Assembly: GCA_013398015.1 (NCBI GenBank)
Contig: VZRR01002859.1
Location: 744,001-808,000 of the forward strand
DNA length: 64,000 nucleotides
Direction of reading: 5' to 3'
Source of the DNA: Oreocharis arfaki
Lineage: Eukaryota > Chordata > Aves > Passeriformes > Paramythiidae
A program made the translations under genes and the position numbers. How positions within the stretch are numbered: position 1 is the first letter of the stretch; every line of letters begins with the position of its first letter. The notes below the pieces were generated by a model that saw only the letters and a list, made by a program, of their open reading frames with translations, was not told where the DNA came from and did not search any database. Shown here in pieces: positions 1-12,960 of the stretch.

Positions 1-3000
1 GATTTTGGAGCTGACTTCATACAGATTTCTGACATTTGGAGCACTTAACCAACAAACTGATGAGACTCATAGAAAAGTTATTTTTCTTTATATTTGCAAC
101 AATTAAGTGTAATATATTTTTTCCAAAATACGACTTGGAAAAATAACAATGATTGGTAATTAGAAAGCTATTCCTAATTGTGTATAAATACAGATTTAGC
201 TATGCATACATACCTGCCCCTCTCAAATGCAGGCTTGTTGTTGCTGTTAATTTCACAAGTTGAAATGAATGATTGCTTGCTCTCATAGTTAAGCCTAAAT
301 TCAGAATTTTCCAACTTAAGTTAAAGAGTACAAACACACAGAGTTTAACAATTAGCCAGAAATACTAGTTTCGCTTGGTCTTCTTATGGTGCCCACAAAA
401 GGAGATGTCTTTACAAAATATGTGGAATTTCACAGGACACAGGATCTTCTAAACCTGAAACTGAAAAATAAGCTTAGGAAAAATTGTTCTACCTTAAAAG
501 CCTTCATTTTTTTGGTAAAGGTTAGTCTCTGATCTGCTCTCTGTACTCTTAACAAAGTCAGAATATGACCCAGAAAGGCAGATCATAGTTAGACTTCAGA
601 CTAAAACACCTACCTTTGATGTGTACACCACAGGGTCTACTAGTATACGAGGTGTCCAAGGAAGTATACTATGGTCAGGGAAGATCTATCCGGTAGAGTC
701 AGTGGTGACTCAGGGTTAGTTCAAGTCACTCAGATATCTGAATTTGGTTAGGTAAATTGCATTTTAAATTTTGTTAGCTGTACTGATATGGTTTACAATA
801 ATCTGGGCTGAATCCTGCGTTTTTTTTCTCCAGTTGACTACTCACACAGAGTGTGTGTTCTGTTAGTGAAAATTGATATCTTGCCATCATCTGGAATCCA
901 CCAGATTTGAGTAGCCTTGTAATAAGCAGCACTGCAAGGCTCTGCTTCATGTGTGAGCTGCACCTGTCACAGCTGTTTATGTTTTGAACAAGTTAGACTT
1001 GTAGTTACAGCTCCAGGGCTAATGAAGCCTTGAAACGGTTGATTCAGTGGTTGATGGCTCAGGCACAAGGGCTACACACAGAAAACATAATAGTGCCCAT
1101 AAAATCCTGCCCTGGGTGCTGCAAAATGATTATCTAAGAGAAAATAAGGATTCGGTATTGTAGCCACATGCAACATCAAATCACAAGTCTTGACCAAAAG
1201 GTGTCAGAAGTATCATCTCAGCCTCTCCCCCCGACCGATGCTTTCTCCAAGTCACTAGCATGAGCACAGTATGGTCCCTACCTGGCTGGCTGTCAAATGT
1301 GCCTCAATCATCCCTGGAAAATGGCCTAAGTATTTAGTCTCTTAGGTTGCCATGGTGATAGAAAACTGAGTGTCAGTAGATCATCAAAATCTCTGCAGTC
1401 TTTTCCACATTGTTACCCATTCTTGTGGCCCAATAGATAGGTGGGATGCTCAGCACACAGCTTGGTAAAAATGGGCCAAGTATAAATGAAACTGCTGGTG
1501 ACATTCATAAACTGGGCTGTGAGAAAAGTATCACCAGCCATGTAAAATGATTTTAATATTGTCAATAATAAACTGTCCATACACTTGGCAACTTTCTAAT
1601 GAAACATCCTCAGCCAATCTCCAAACAAGACAATATAAGTTGACATTTTTAAAGGATGTAGGAAATTGAGAGGCACTTCTCATTCTGGTGTGAGTTTTGC
1701 CACTGCTTTTCATAAGAAAAGATCATGAAGGCCCAATAATCAGGTGGACATGAAGGAAAGAACTGAATACCAAGTTTAAGGATTGATGAGCCAAGAAGAC
1801 CACAAATCTAATAATTATTTCTTAGAACTTGATGTTTTCCTTGGCATGCTTACAGAATTACTGTGGTCTCCTACTGAACATTCAAAGCTTGAGCACTCCC
1901 CATCTGTTGCTGATAGCTGGGGTCCCAACTGTTCACATTTTCAAGAGTGTGCCAAAGCATTGAGTCACTCATTTGTTATCTCCAGCATACTGTTTTCAAA
2001 AGTGTTTGGGACACTCAGTCTTACAAAGTCGTTGCTGAGGCAAATTCTTGACACTGGGGAAGATTTTAAAAGGGAAGTTTGTGGAGGGGTTTTTGTGGTT
2101 ATTTATCTTTGTAGGAGGAGAGGGAGCTGTGTGTAAGTCAGGTTCACAAAAGTTATGTTTCCATTCTTTATAATTAATTATTTAATCTTGCCAAGCAGCT
2201 AGTCATAAATTTATCTTTTCATTTTACTAATTTGTCCTCAGGAAATGGTCTTTTAGGACTACCATGGAATATCATGAATTGTAGTTTATATTAATTACAT
2301 ATTTATGATACTGCCAACAGATGAAAAGTATGAGACACTGTGCAAAAAAAATAAGATGCAACACCAAAGGATTGCAAACTACAAAGACCATTTATTTACT
2401 ATTCTTCAGTACTTTACTCAGTCTCATACAGCATTTTTTGGGTCTGTTTATTATACTACTCCCTAAATTCTACTTTCTTTAAAACTGGCACTTAGTGACA
2501 GGTCCCTCACCTAAAGTGTGCCTGCAAGATCCAATATCCAATACAGAGAAATATAACCCAAGGAAAAATATGAACATGTGTTTTTAATATTCAGTATCAC
2601 CCATATTGTCATACCTCATTAATACCTTAAAAATAATTTGAATCAAAATCACATCTATATGATAAGATAAAACTAGAAGCATCTTTCAGGAAATCTTTCT
2701 TCATTTTAAAAGAGATTGGAATCTATTCCCTCGTAATCCAGGTCAGGCTGACACTACTCAATGCATAGACATAAAAACCATTTCACTGGCTTTCATCTGT
2801 GAAGGGTGATGCAGAGATTCCTGCACCAAGGAAGAAAAAGGCTGTCATCCTATATGGTACAATTTAAATATAATATGGACATCCAACCAAGATCTGAAGA
2901 TAGAATAAGCCATCTGACACTTTATACAAATCAACAGGCGGTCTCAGCCTGGATGTGCATTCTGCAAAAAAGGGATACAGGGTTTCTAGATCCCAGATGG

Positions 3001-4299
3001 CTCTCGCAGTGACAATTTGGATTTGCCCTTACTGCACTTCAGAAGGTTACTCTATACACATAACCTTGAATAGTGAGCTGGGAATGCCTGATTTTAAGAA
3101 TATTTATGTTTCATTACCATAGTATGTACAAACTTCCATCTCTAATTAAGCAAATACATTTGTGGTTTTTTGTAACTGAACAACCAAGGCACTGAGTAGT
3201 ACAGCAGGTCTGAAGTTAGTACATAACTCCAGCTACTGGCCTATCATGTGATGCTTCTCCTCATCATATAACTTCACAAGAAAAATTCAATTTCACTTGA
3301 CAATATGATGCATTCTGGGTGGTCTGGCAAAGGTTATCAAGTATGATTTCTTTTGACTATGGAGCTTTTCCAATCATTACAGTCAAAGGAACTATATCAT
3401 CCATGTAACATGGTCCTCAGACCTTGAAGTACTTACAAATCTGCCTATTATTTTATGAGAATAACAGCACTGTAGCCAAGAATGTAATCAGAAATATGAC
3501 ATTATGCACATCTGCAGGATTTGTCACAAACTCTACAAGCAATCCTACTCTTCTCTAAAATATTCTATTGGCAATCCCAGTTGGTGCCAATAGCTTCATG
3601 TCACAGGCCTGCCTCAGTCCCTTGCCACAGACAATGTGCCACATGTCCCTGTTTGACAAGGTATCTGTCTGAAATGATATAATTGTGGCCTCCCTGTCTC
3701 CCATTTGCAGCAAGATACATCTAGCCCATACCATTCACAAGAACTCATGTGAGGAAAAAAGGAAAAACAACAAACCAACAGACCAGCAGTCAAAAGACAC
3801 AGGATTGGAACGGTAAAGATACGACAATGTGGTGAGCAAGGACACAGTGGGCATGCACTGTAAAGCAGTTACTGTCATAGTACGAAGTGAACAGCTTGTG
3901 GAACAGGCATGATTTGAAAATTAACACCTATCCATCCCCTCAAGTGTAGGACTTGGGAGGTCGAAGGCTGCCTCTATATGTTTCAAGGAAAAGAATAATT
4001 AAGCTTCTTGATATTTCCATATTTCTTTCACATCTCCACCCCATCAGCTAAAGTTGAGCGAAAACAACTGATGGAGCCACACAAATAAAGTGTTACCCTG
4101 AATAACACACCATAATTTTGGTACTGTCGGCCACTGCCCAAGGCAAAAAAAAAAAAAAGTTTTATCTATGTTACCTTAGTTACTTTCATTGCCTTAGTTT
4201 TCTAAAAAAAGTAGTAAAGAATATTCCTCTGAAGATTCTTCTTTGTTTCTAGGCAGTGATGCCAAAATTATTTTTGCTTTTATATTTCCTTCATTTATA
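1..4299. other. Intergenic, no gene recognised
   Basis: AT-rich unique sequence. Short open frames (for example 1783-2136 +) show no domain, no splice support and no known family. I recognise no repeat before the LTR-like block at 4.3 kb. Confidence 0.7.
4144..4159. repeat. Poly(A) tract
   Basis: About 14 consecutive A residues; no retrotransposed gene copy is recognised upstream of it. Confidence 0.85.
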
Positions 4300-4705
4300 T
4301 TCATAGTTCTGTAGACTAGTGCTGTATAGTTATATAGTTCCTAGCTAACTCCAGTACTTTTCCTACCCTCATAGGCAGAAAGACAAAACACATTCCAAAG
4401 GCTCCTATCCTATCTTCCGTCCTCTGGGAACCAAGCTTAAAACCAGCTTCTCAAGATACTTTCTCATAAACAAAATACAACTAGCAGCAAGAAAGGGGGA
4501 CTCCAGAAGAGGTGGAACCAAGGGGGAAATTACCTCATTACTTGTACTTCTAATTGAGAATTCTTGTCAATTATGCTAATTTTCCAAAGTTATAAAACTG
4601 TATTCGCCCTATGTGGGACGGGCATTTTTCCATATCTGGCCCTGGAGGCCTCCAATTAAAGACCAGGTTTTTTACTGTCGCCTAGACTAATATTGTCTCA
4701 AAAGT
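4300..4705 (+). mobile_element. Probable retroviral solo LTR (ends uncertain)
   Basis: The right half is organised like an LTR: a TATA-like box (cttataaaactg, about 4590), a short GC-richer leader (ttcgccctatgtgggacggg), a polyadenylation signal-like word (caattaaagacc, about 4655), then a T-rich segment and a possible TCTCA end near 4702. The left part (gaaagggggactccagaag) would be U3. No target duplication or internal region was identified and the left edge is a guess. Confidence 0.4.
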
Positions 4706-7700
4706 GTTTTGTTTTATTTCTAGGTCTTTAAGGTCTTTAGAGCATATTTCTGTGCATGATTCAAAATTACATGGCAGGAATTTTGCTAGGACCTAGCAAA
4801 ATGCCGTTGGTCTTGACTCCTTGACCAAATAGGGGCACAGCCTAGATCTTCAGGGTGAGATGCCTTCCCAAGCAAAGAGTGGGAACTGGGGAATGAGGAA
4901 ACAGGGAAGTCTGCCATCCAGAAGTGAGAGATAAAGGCTCCCAACCAACAGGAATCTCCATTCCATACCACCAGGCCGTCACCCTGCATTTTAGGCAATC
5001 AGATACTTTTAATTGCTCATTACCCATCAAGACCTTCAGCTGGTGCGTGAACATAGCCCAGCTGGATTCAGAGACAAGGTGATTTATCCAGCTAAGGATC
5101 TGGCTTAAATTCAACCCAAAAGGGGTTTTAAACATGTCCTCTGGTGATATAACTGGATAGCACATAACCAGAAGAGCCAGTTCCTTTGCTCTAAATTGAA
5201 ACTTGTTGAAACCTGACTTTGTTCCAGGACAAATGCAGACCTGGATGCAGCATTCTAATTCTAACTTGTTTCTTACAAACTTCTGGGTTTGGAGGTCATG
5301 TCTAATTGCCAGCCTCATGTGCATGTAAGGGAGAGATAGCTTAGTTATAATTAGCATAAATAATTACAGGTACATAAAAAGGCAAAACCCAAAAAGGTCT
5401 CATAAGAAACCATTCTTTGTGCCATGTGTTCCTGTGCACCAAATTGATTTTCAGTTCACACAGCTTCTTTCATTTTTCCAATTATAAACCTCAGCCTGAT
5501 TTGGAGCAAACATAAACAGCAGGTGAAGATGCGAAAAGGGCACTTGCTTCTGACAAACATTGTGAATCTCCCTTTTATTTTTAATACTGAACCATAATCT
5601 GCACAGATGATAAGGTAATTAAAGCATAATGGATGTAGGGTAAATTATAATGACTTATATGGCTTAGGAGAAAGATACTTCAGAGTAATGTATTAACGCT
5701 TGAGAACAGAAAATAGTCATTATGCATTACCAGGCCACTGACAGATGGCTACAAATTATAAACTGTCAAGGAATTTTTAAACTGAATTGGACATAGTGAT
5801 CTTCATAAAAGAACCAACAAGAAAATTATTTATCATAATTAAAACAAGGGCAAACTTGTGACTTAAACTGCAAGATGCAATTGTCTTGGCGTGGGGAAAA
5901 TTTCGTCTTCTGTCAAAACACCGAATCTCTTCCTAAATATCCTCTGTATACTCGAGAATATACCAGTTGCTTTAGGTTAATCCCTGTCGTGGTGGCCATT
6001 AAATTTCGAATTAGTTTTAAACAGCCATCTATTTCCTAAACTCTACAATGTCTCAGAGCAAACAGCGTGTGACAAACCAGCAGCACACAAGACAAAACAT
6101 GGGGACAGCCCATGTGTGTCATGCTGGCACTGATGTTGCTCTCTCAGCCCTTGTGCAGACTGAGAGGTGACCATACCCAACTCTGAATCCGTCCTGTGAG
6201 AGAAGCCTTGTAGAATAAGCACAGATGACTTCAGTTTAGCAAACCTAATGGTGGAAATAAAGGCTTGGGAAGTGGACAAGGGAGTTAATGCATCTGTTCG
6301 TTCTTATTCATTTAAAAACTATGGTTAAATGAAGAGCCCCACAAAATGGTTTCAGATGTGCATAATTGAGCCTAATAAATGTTTTAGTGTTTTATTAGTA
6401 ATTCTTAGAGTAGAACTCCACTGTAATGTAATATTACAGTCTTCATTTAATAATCTTGTCTAGTAAAATTTAGCTGACAATTGTATTTCATTTTTTCCTT
6501 TGGCACCTTGTTTAGATTTCCATCTTAAGTAGTACTTTAAGATACACTTTGGCAGAAAGCTTCCTCACATAGAGCATCCCATTTAAAAATTAATACCTTG
6601 TTGGCTCTGCTAATCAGACCTGGAAGAGTTTACATTAGTGTTTTAAAACCAGAGTGCACTGTCCATTAAAACCCAGCTTCACTGAGCTTAAAAGAGAGGT
6701 GAGTGCAAATGGGTTCAAGGGAGACTGAGCTGCTATTACTTTTATTTCTTTTCTACTCCTGCAGAATCTGATTCATTTACACTGCAGCCTTTAAACCTGA
6801 CCTTTTTAATTTGGCCCATGACATGTAATAACAAAGTTATCTCTGCCAGTTTATATGTTCCCATGCTAAAGGAGAATACAAGACACTCAAGGACCATTCT
6901 TTTAAATTAATGCCATTCTGCTTTGACTGTCTCACACCATTCTGCTAGACTCTGAACAAGTAAATTCTAAAACTCTAGTGCAAACAGTAATCCAGCTTAA
7001 AAAATGGTATAAAACCAGGCTGTAATATACCTAGCCTAAGAGATACAGATCATATATTAGAGAATATTACGAAGATATAACTTCCCCCACTTAAACTTCA
7101 GCAGATCATTTCTGAATTGTCTCGTAAGTCCAGAAATATCACTCCTAATGTATAGATCTATGATACTACTCTCACCACTGTAGATTATCGTGATGTTTCT
7201 TCCGCTTATTTCTTACTCACTACGTGAAACTCCAGTCTACATATGTTAAACCTGAAATAGTTATTCTTTGCAAGTATCCTGTTGACATCAACAAAGGGCT
7301 CAGCTAAACTTCCTGGAGATTGCCTCTGAAAACAAAATCAGCACAAGCTGCGACTATTTCAGACTCTAATTTACCTTTGTCAGTGGAGTTATCTACTACA
7401 CAGTCCTTTTCCATCGTGCAAGCATTCCAGCCCTCTAAGGCAGCATTCAATTTCCTAAACAAGGATCTTGATTGGATCAAGTCACCTCTACACCGTTCAG
7501 CCCCTCAGAGCTGCCTCCACATCCAATCTGTCACCATCCTGTAGCTGCTTTAGCTATGCAGATTCACTTACAAGACCTAGGATGCTGCTTCAGATTAGGA
7601 GGAGACTCTTTGTCTGCTGCGCTCCAGCTAGAATGGGATTAGACAGGGCTCAGGCAACATTGGTTACACCAGATGGATTTGTCACTGACGGGGCAGAATA

Positions 7701-8439
7701 AAGTTATTGCAAACACTGCAGGAATCAAGTACCTAATTTGCTGCTCAGTGTCTAGGTCTGGCTCCCTAGTTTACCTTGACATGTTCTAGCAGAAAGAATT
7801 CACGATGTCCAGGAGCATTAATGATAGAAAAACGCTTTAAAACCACCGTATTTTGCATATTTTTTCATTTTAATTTGTCTACCAAATGTGTTAATTTAAG
7901 AATTATGGGATTAATTATGGAAATTGTCTTCACCAAGCTGGTGTCAACACATTAATTTGTTGCCATGTCAATATTCCCTTTGCAATTTCCCATATGCAAA
8001 CAGTTCTTACAAAATCAAACACAACTACATTAGTTTTATTTGTCTTTAACTAAAGTTGCCAGCTTGTTCTAGAAGACAAGGTGACTTAGGTTTCAGCATA
8101 CTTAGTATGCAACTCACATTGGGTGTGGTTCTCAGGTCTACATTTTTCCTGGCTGCATTTCTGTAAAGTTAAGACTTCAGTTTCTCATTTAAGCTCCCTG
8201 ACTCATTTGGGCAAATTGTGATATAGACCCTTTTCCAGAAGAACATTTTATTCTTTTGGTAGCCAGCATGAAAAAAAACTACTTTCTTACTTCAAAGGCA
8301 AAACAAATTCCTAACAAAACATTCTAGACTTTACACCTAACTGAACTTCAAATGGGATTTGTGCCATCTGTGGCTAGCAGAGTGTTCTCTCTCCAGTGAA
8401 AACTGCCTACTTTGTATGCTCCAATAACTTTGATCCTCT
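4706..8439. other. Intergenic, no gene recognised; AT-rich regulatory-looking blocks
   Basis: Contains the longest open frame of the window (4842-5357 minus, 171 codons) with no recognisable domain. Blocks rich in TAAT/ATTA words at about 5.57-5.72, 6.35-6.56 and 7.84-7.99 kb resemble conserved enhancers in composition only. Confidence 0.6.
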
Positions 8440-9276
8440 TTCTTCCCATGAAAGAAATGCCAAAGGTTTGTGCTGCCATCCAGAGGGACCTCAACAGGCT
8501 GGAGAAATGGGCTGACAGAGCTTACCACATGAAGAACAAAGGGAGATACAAAATCCTCCAGCTGGGAAGAAACAATCCCGGGTACCAGTGTATGCTAGGG
8601 AACCACCAGCAGGAAAACCACCATGCAGAAAAGGATCTGGAGGACTAGAGGACACCTTACTGAACACAAACCAGCAATGTGCCCTTGTGGCAAAGAAGGC
8701 TGGTGGTATCTGAGCCGTGTTAGGAGGAGTGCTACCAGCAGGTCCTTGGAGGTGATCCTTCCGCTCCACTCAGCACAGGTGAGACAACACCTGAGATACT
8801 GTGTCCAGTTATGGGCTGCCCTGCACGTGAGAGACATAGTGGCAAGTCTAGAAAAGGGCTGAAAAGGTGATGAGGGGACTGGAGCATCTCTTCTGTGAGG
8901 AAAAGCACAGAGCTGTGCATGTTTAGCCTGAAGAAGAGGAGCCTCAGCAGGGAATCTCACCAATGTATATGAATGCCTGAAGGGAGGGTGTACAGAAGAT
9001 GAGCCAGGCTCTTTTCTGTGGTGCCCAGAGACAGGACCAGAGGCAATAGGCACAAACTGAAACACAGGAGGTACTGTCTGGACATAAGGAAAAAATTCTC
9101 CTCGACCAAGCAGGTTGCCCAGTGAGGTTGTGGCATCTCCTTATATTTGGAGATATTCCAAAGCTGTCTTCATACAGTTCTGGGAAGGCAGCTCTAGGGG
9201 ATGCTGCTTGAACAGAGATGTTGGACCAGATGGCCTCCAGAGGTCCCCTCCAACCTCAGCCATCCTATGATTCTAC
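8440..9276 (+). mobile_element. CR1 LINE fragment, 5'-truncated, 3' end intact
   Basis: About 840 bp of CR1 in plus orientation. Recognised parts are the C-terminal ORF2 region, where frames are broken by stops and indels (for example around ggacctcaacaggctggag and gtgtccagtta), the 3' segment ggaccagatggcctccagag, and the terminal tccaacctcag...tatgattctac. A short A-run follows. Several open frames on both strands here (for example 8595-9065 on the minus strand) are artefacts of this element. It is old and inactive. Confidence 0.93.
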
Positions 9277-9453
9277 AAAAAAAAGTCTCAGTAACCACTT
9301 CCCTTGCTGCTCAGAATTCAAACTGGCTTTCCACAAACGGTCACAGCAAACTGATGGAGAGGTGAGATTAACAGAGCTTTTCCAGGACATCAAGTTCTGA
9401 CTCCAGCTACTAAAGTTAAGAAAGTATTGTTAAAGGAAGGTATGAGATTAATC

Positions 9454-10031
9454 TGTGTCGTGGATTAGCCTTAGCTAACAGCCAAACCTCCACCCAGCCA
9501 CTCACCCTCCTGCTCCCCGTCGAGTCAGCAGGACGGGGAAAAAATAGGACATTACAACAACACCCTTCCCCTAATCCTCCTGCCCCCCCATTCCCAGGCT
9601 GACTCCACATGTACTGTTGCCTCCTTCCCTCTCAACTTTTCCACCTTTCCTTCACCCTGAGCCACGCAGGGATGGGGAATGCTATTTGGGGTCAGACCCT
9701 AACAGCTCCTCTTAGCTACTCCTTCCTTGTCACTCTTTTCTCTGCTTCAGCGTGGGCTCTGCATGGGTTGCAGCTGCTTTAGGCCATATCCACCTGCTTT
9801 GGCAAGGGGGTACCTCATGGGCTGCAGCCTGCATAACTGCTCTGCCATGGAGCACCTCCTCTTCCTCTGACCTCGTGTTCCCTCCTCCTTTCCCTGGGGC
9901 TCTTTTTGCCCTTTCTTAATTACGTTTTTCCCGAGGCACCAGCACCTCAGCTACGGGCTCAGTCGTACCCAGCAGTCCCAGACTTCCCTCACAGGGGCCC
10001 CACCACAACCCCTGCTGCTGCCAGTGTGGCT
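9454..10031 (-). mobile_element. Solo LTR of an avian ERVL-like retrovirus
   Basis: A GC-rich 578-bp block in AT-rich DNA. It begins tgtgtcgtgg followed by pyrimidine-rich stretches (cactcaccctcctgctcccc), and contains motifs such as cttcagcgtgggctc, atgggctgcag and tggagcacctcctcttcctc seen in avian ERVL-type LTRs. It is flanked by an identical 5-bp word taatc (9449-9453 and 10032-10036), which fits the 5-bp target duplication of ERVL elements. No gag, pol or env sequence adjoins it, so it is a solo LTR. The start resembles the reverse complement of the LTR 3' end, hence minus orientation. It is an old genomic copy with no coding capacity. Confidence 0.75.
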
Positions 10032-10349
10032 TAATCTACCTCATTTGGATTTTACCCCTTTTCACCTCCAACTTTTCAATTATCATTTTCATCAGAATTA
10101 CTCCTAAAGTGTGGCACACTGAAGCCAGACTTCGGCGTTTGTAGTTGTCTGGTTCATTTGTTTCTCCTTTCTTTAACAATAGAAGTTCGAAAGCACAAGA
10201 GATATGTTTATGGAATAGCTGCAAGCAACCAGGGACAGAAATAGCATTTACAAGGGGACAGTCTTACAGAGCTCAGACATCTGTCATGGTACTATCTTAA
10301 GAAGCTAGGACAGACCGTCAGTGTGTAAGCCCAGAGCATCAGCACTGTG

Positions 10350-10590
10350 AACAGAATACAACAGAATGCTTTGGGTGGGAAGGGATCTTACAGATCATCT
10401 TGTCCCAACCCCCTGCCGTGGGCAGGGACACCTTCCACTAGATCAAGTTCCTCAAAGCTCCATCCAACCTGGCCTTGAACACTTCCAGGGATGAGGCATC
10501 CACAACTTCTACGGGCAACCTGTTCTAGTGCCCTACCATCCTCCCAGTAAAGAATTTCTTCCCAATATCTCATCTAAACCTATCCTTTTT
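10350..10590 (-). mobile_element. CR1 LINE 3' fragment
   Basis: Reads as the reverse complement of a CR1 3' end: acagaatgctttgggtggga, then ggatcttacagatcatcttg, then the ORF2-end segment ggccttgaacacttccaggg and aatatctcatctaaacctatcc. Length is about 240 bp, heavily 5'-truncated and diverged. Confidence 0.93.
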
Positions 10591-11131
10591 ATTAGAATAC
10601 TCTTCTAAGTGTACAAGTAAGTCAGAAATAATCCTTAGCAGAAAAAAACAACCCATTAGAAATGGATGTTATTTAACTGTATAACACAGAAGGAGAAAGG
10701 ACAGTTCTCTGCTGCAGGAAGAGATTAATCATTTAGAAATTGACAGCTATAATTACTAGTTTCACTTCATTGTAGTCTTGCAAAAGTCAATAGAACTATT
10801 TGCACAGGAAAATGAGCAAATTTTATTATTAAATCTCATTTGATTGTTCAGGTTTCACTCATTTTTTTTATATCCGTCAATGTATTTTTTTCCACCCATA
10901 ATGTAGAATTCCAGGGCTCTGAACATTCTACCAGTTACCAAAGCCATTAATCTGCTCTAGCAAGACTAAGAATGAAGAGAAATCAATAATTTAAATTATC
11001 TCTTTTCAGCTGAATCCCTTTTTATTTGGTCATAGAAAACTGTTGATTGAATGGTGCAGCAGAATACATGTACTTTATGAACTTAATATCATGTAGATCA
11101 AGAAAAACGGATGGACATTCTTTTACATGCC

Positions 11132-11155
11132 ATATATACATATATATATATATAT
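11132..11155. repeat. TA microsatellite
   Basis: About 24 bp of alternating TA with one C interruption. Confidence 0.9.
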
Positions 11156-12559
11156 CCCTGTGACTAATTTCCATTGATTCATGTTTGTGATTTCTGGTGT
11201 TTATTACATATTGCAAATAAGCATACTAAAAATAACGACATCTTTATGTGTCTACAGGTCTCTCTATTAATTTCATGATGAGTGTTCTATAAACATATTA
11301 CCCAGGTGCAGAAGTCAAAGCTAGGCCTTCTCCCACGTACAGGGAGCTGTGAAAACCAGGTAGGATACACATGGAGGCACAAGGATTCAAGTAATTTATG
11401 TCAGTGACAGAACTTCTAGGGCAGAGAATTGAATTCCTTTTCTCATCCCCTAACAGTTCAGTGGTGAGACATTCTCCAAGGAGATGGGACTGAGAAGAGA
11501 TGGAATCGAAATCCTCTTCCTTGGGAAAGTAGAACCAAGTCCTCTGCATCCTGGATGAGTGCCTTACAGGCAACATTGAATATATGAAGGAGGAAACCTA
11601 GTAAGGTCTTTCTCTGCCATGAAGCAGACAAATGTTTAAATTATCTATTTTTCATTATTTGGAAGAAACTAATTAAGCACCTCTCTTCAGAACATGGTTT
11701 CCAAGTCAGTGAATTTTCCAGGAGAGGCAATTTAAGATGCATAGTGTTACATTCAAAATTTTCAGGATAGAAGAAAACACACCCTATATATGGAGTTAAG
11801 GAGTTTTTTTCTTAGGCTAGAAGGGCAAACAGATAATTTTGAATGTTAACATGGTATAAAGAGCTGTGTCAATGCTATTGTAGAAAAGAGGTAGAAGGGT
11901 AAGCTCAGGTGATAACACTTGTTGGCAGGAGTGCCTTTGGACCATCCGATAGTGTCCCTGGAGCCAGACCCTCAGGGGCAGCACTGGCCAGTGCTTCTCA
12001 TCAGGACCAGTGTTCTCAGCAGCATCTTTGTATCTCACCTTCCTGCACTGTGACAGCAAAGCTCAAAGATAGCCAGAGCCTTTACCTCGTGTGAGACCTG
12101 CTGCAAGCACAGGTGAGGCTTTGAGGCTCTACAGCTGTTTCAGTGGCCTCCTGTCCATCTTGACTCCCTGTAATGCACCCAGCTGTCAAATGGAACTCCC
12201 AATGAGTTTTGGATTCCACTGAAGTTTTCCCTAGAGGAAGGACATGATCACTACGTGTTGGCAACTTTTATTTTGGGGGTGACAGGAACAGAACTGTTCA
12301 TGGCAGAAACATGATCTTTAGTTTTTATGTTATGGATATCACTTGTCATATATTGTGAACTACCTAAGCAGTGCTTGTGCTTTTCAAGCAAGTCTTGACA
12401 GCATTTAAATCAGACAATGAGATAAACATTGCTGCTGCCAAACAAGAGACTGGCCAGATGTATAAGCTTAGATCTGCAAAACCTGAATTAATCACAGATC
12501 TGTGGCTCAGTACCAAGTCTACTAATGAAAAGCTAACTAGAGAATAACATAAAATAGAG

Positions 12560-12960
12560 AGAAAGAAGGAGAACCTGATCAGGGTGTTGCTGGTTTAAGC
12601 CCTGTGTTGGGGCCAGTGACTGCCGTCTCCCCTGTTCCAGCTTCAGCCCTGGGGGCAGCCCTGCTGGAGAGGAGGTGACACACACACAGCCCCTGTCCCC
12701 CAGCCACTGCCTGACAAAACATAGCCATTTGTGTGTGGCTGGGGCCCACTGCCAGGCTGCAGTTGGCAGCTCAGGAGAAGGAAACCACTGAGGAGAAGAA
12801 AGCCCCACCATGAGTATCACTGTCCTCCTGCTGAGGACAGCAGGATGCTGGCACTTTGTCACAACGTGTTCTGCCCCTCCGCTCCAGGAGGCAGGAAGCT
12901 GTCAGCCTGCATTGGCCAAGATACATGGGAAGGACAAGCATGATACCCAAGGAAAAAGAC
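12560..12960. repeat. GC-rich block, possible old interspersed repeat
   Basis: About 400 bp clearly richer in G+C than its flanks (for example cccctgttccagcttcagcc, gtgtggctggggcccactgc). No coding domain or repeat family is recognised. The abrupt composition change suggests an old insertion, perhaps LTR-like. Confidence 0.3.

Noticed and set aside
1783..2136. 117-codon plus-strand open frame
   Set aside because: No domain, no upstream promoter or splice evidence; consistent with chance.
8337..9065. Several open frames on both strands around 8.3-9.1 kb
   Set aside because: Most lie in a degenerate CR1 LINE; the frames have no link to the CR1 ORF2 product over their length or run antisense to it.
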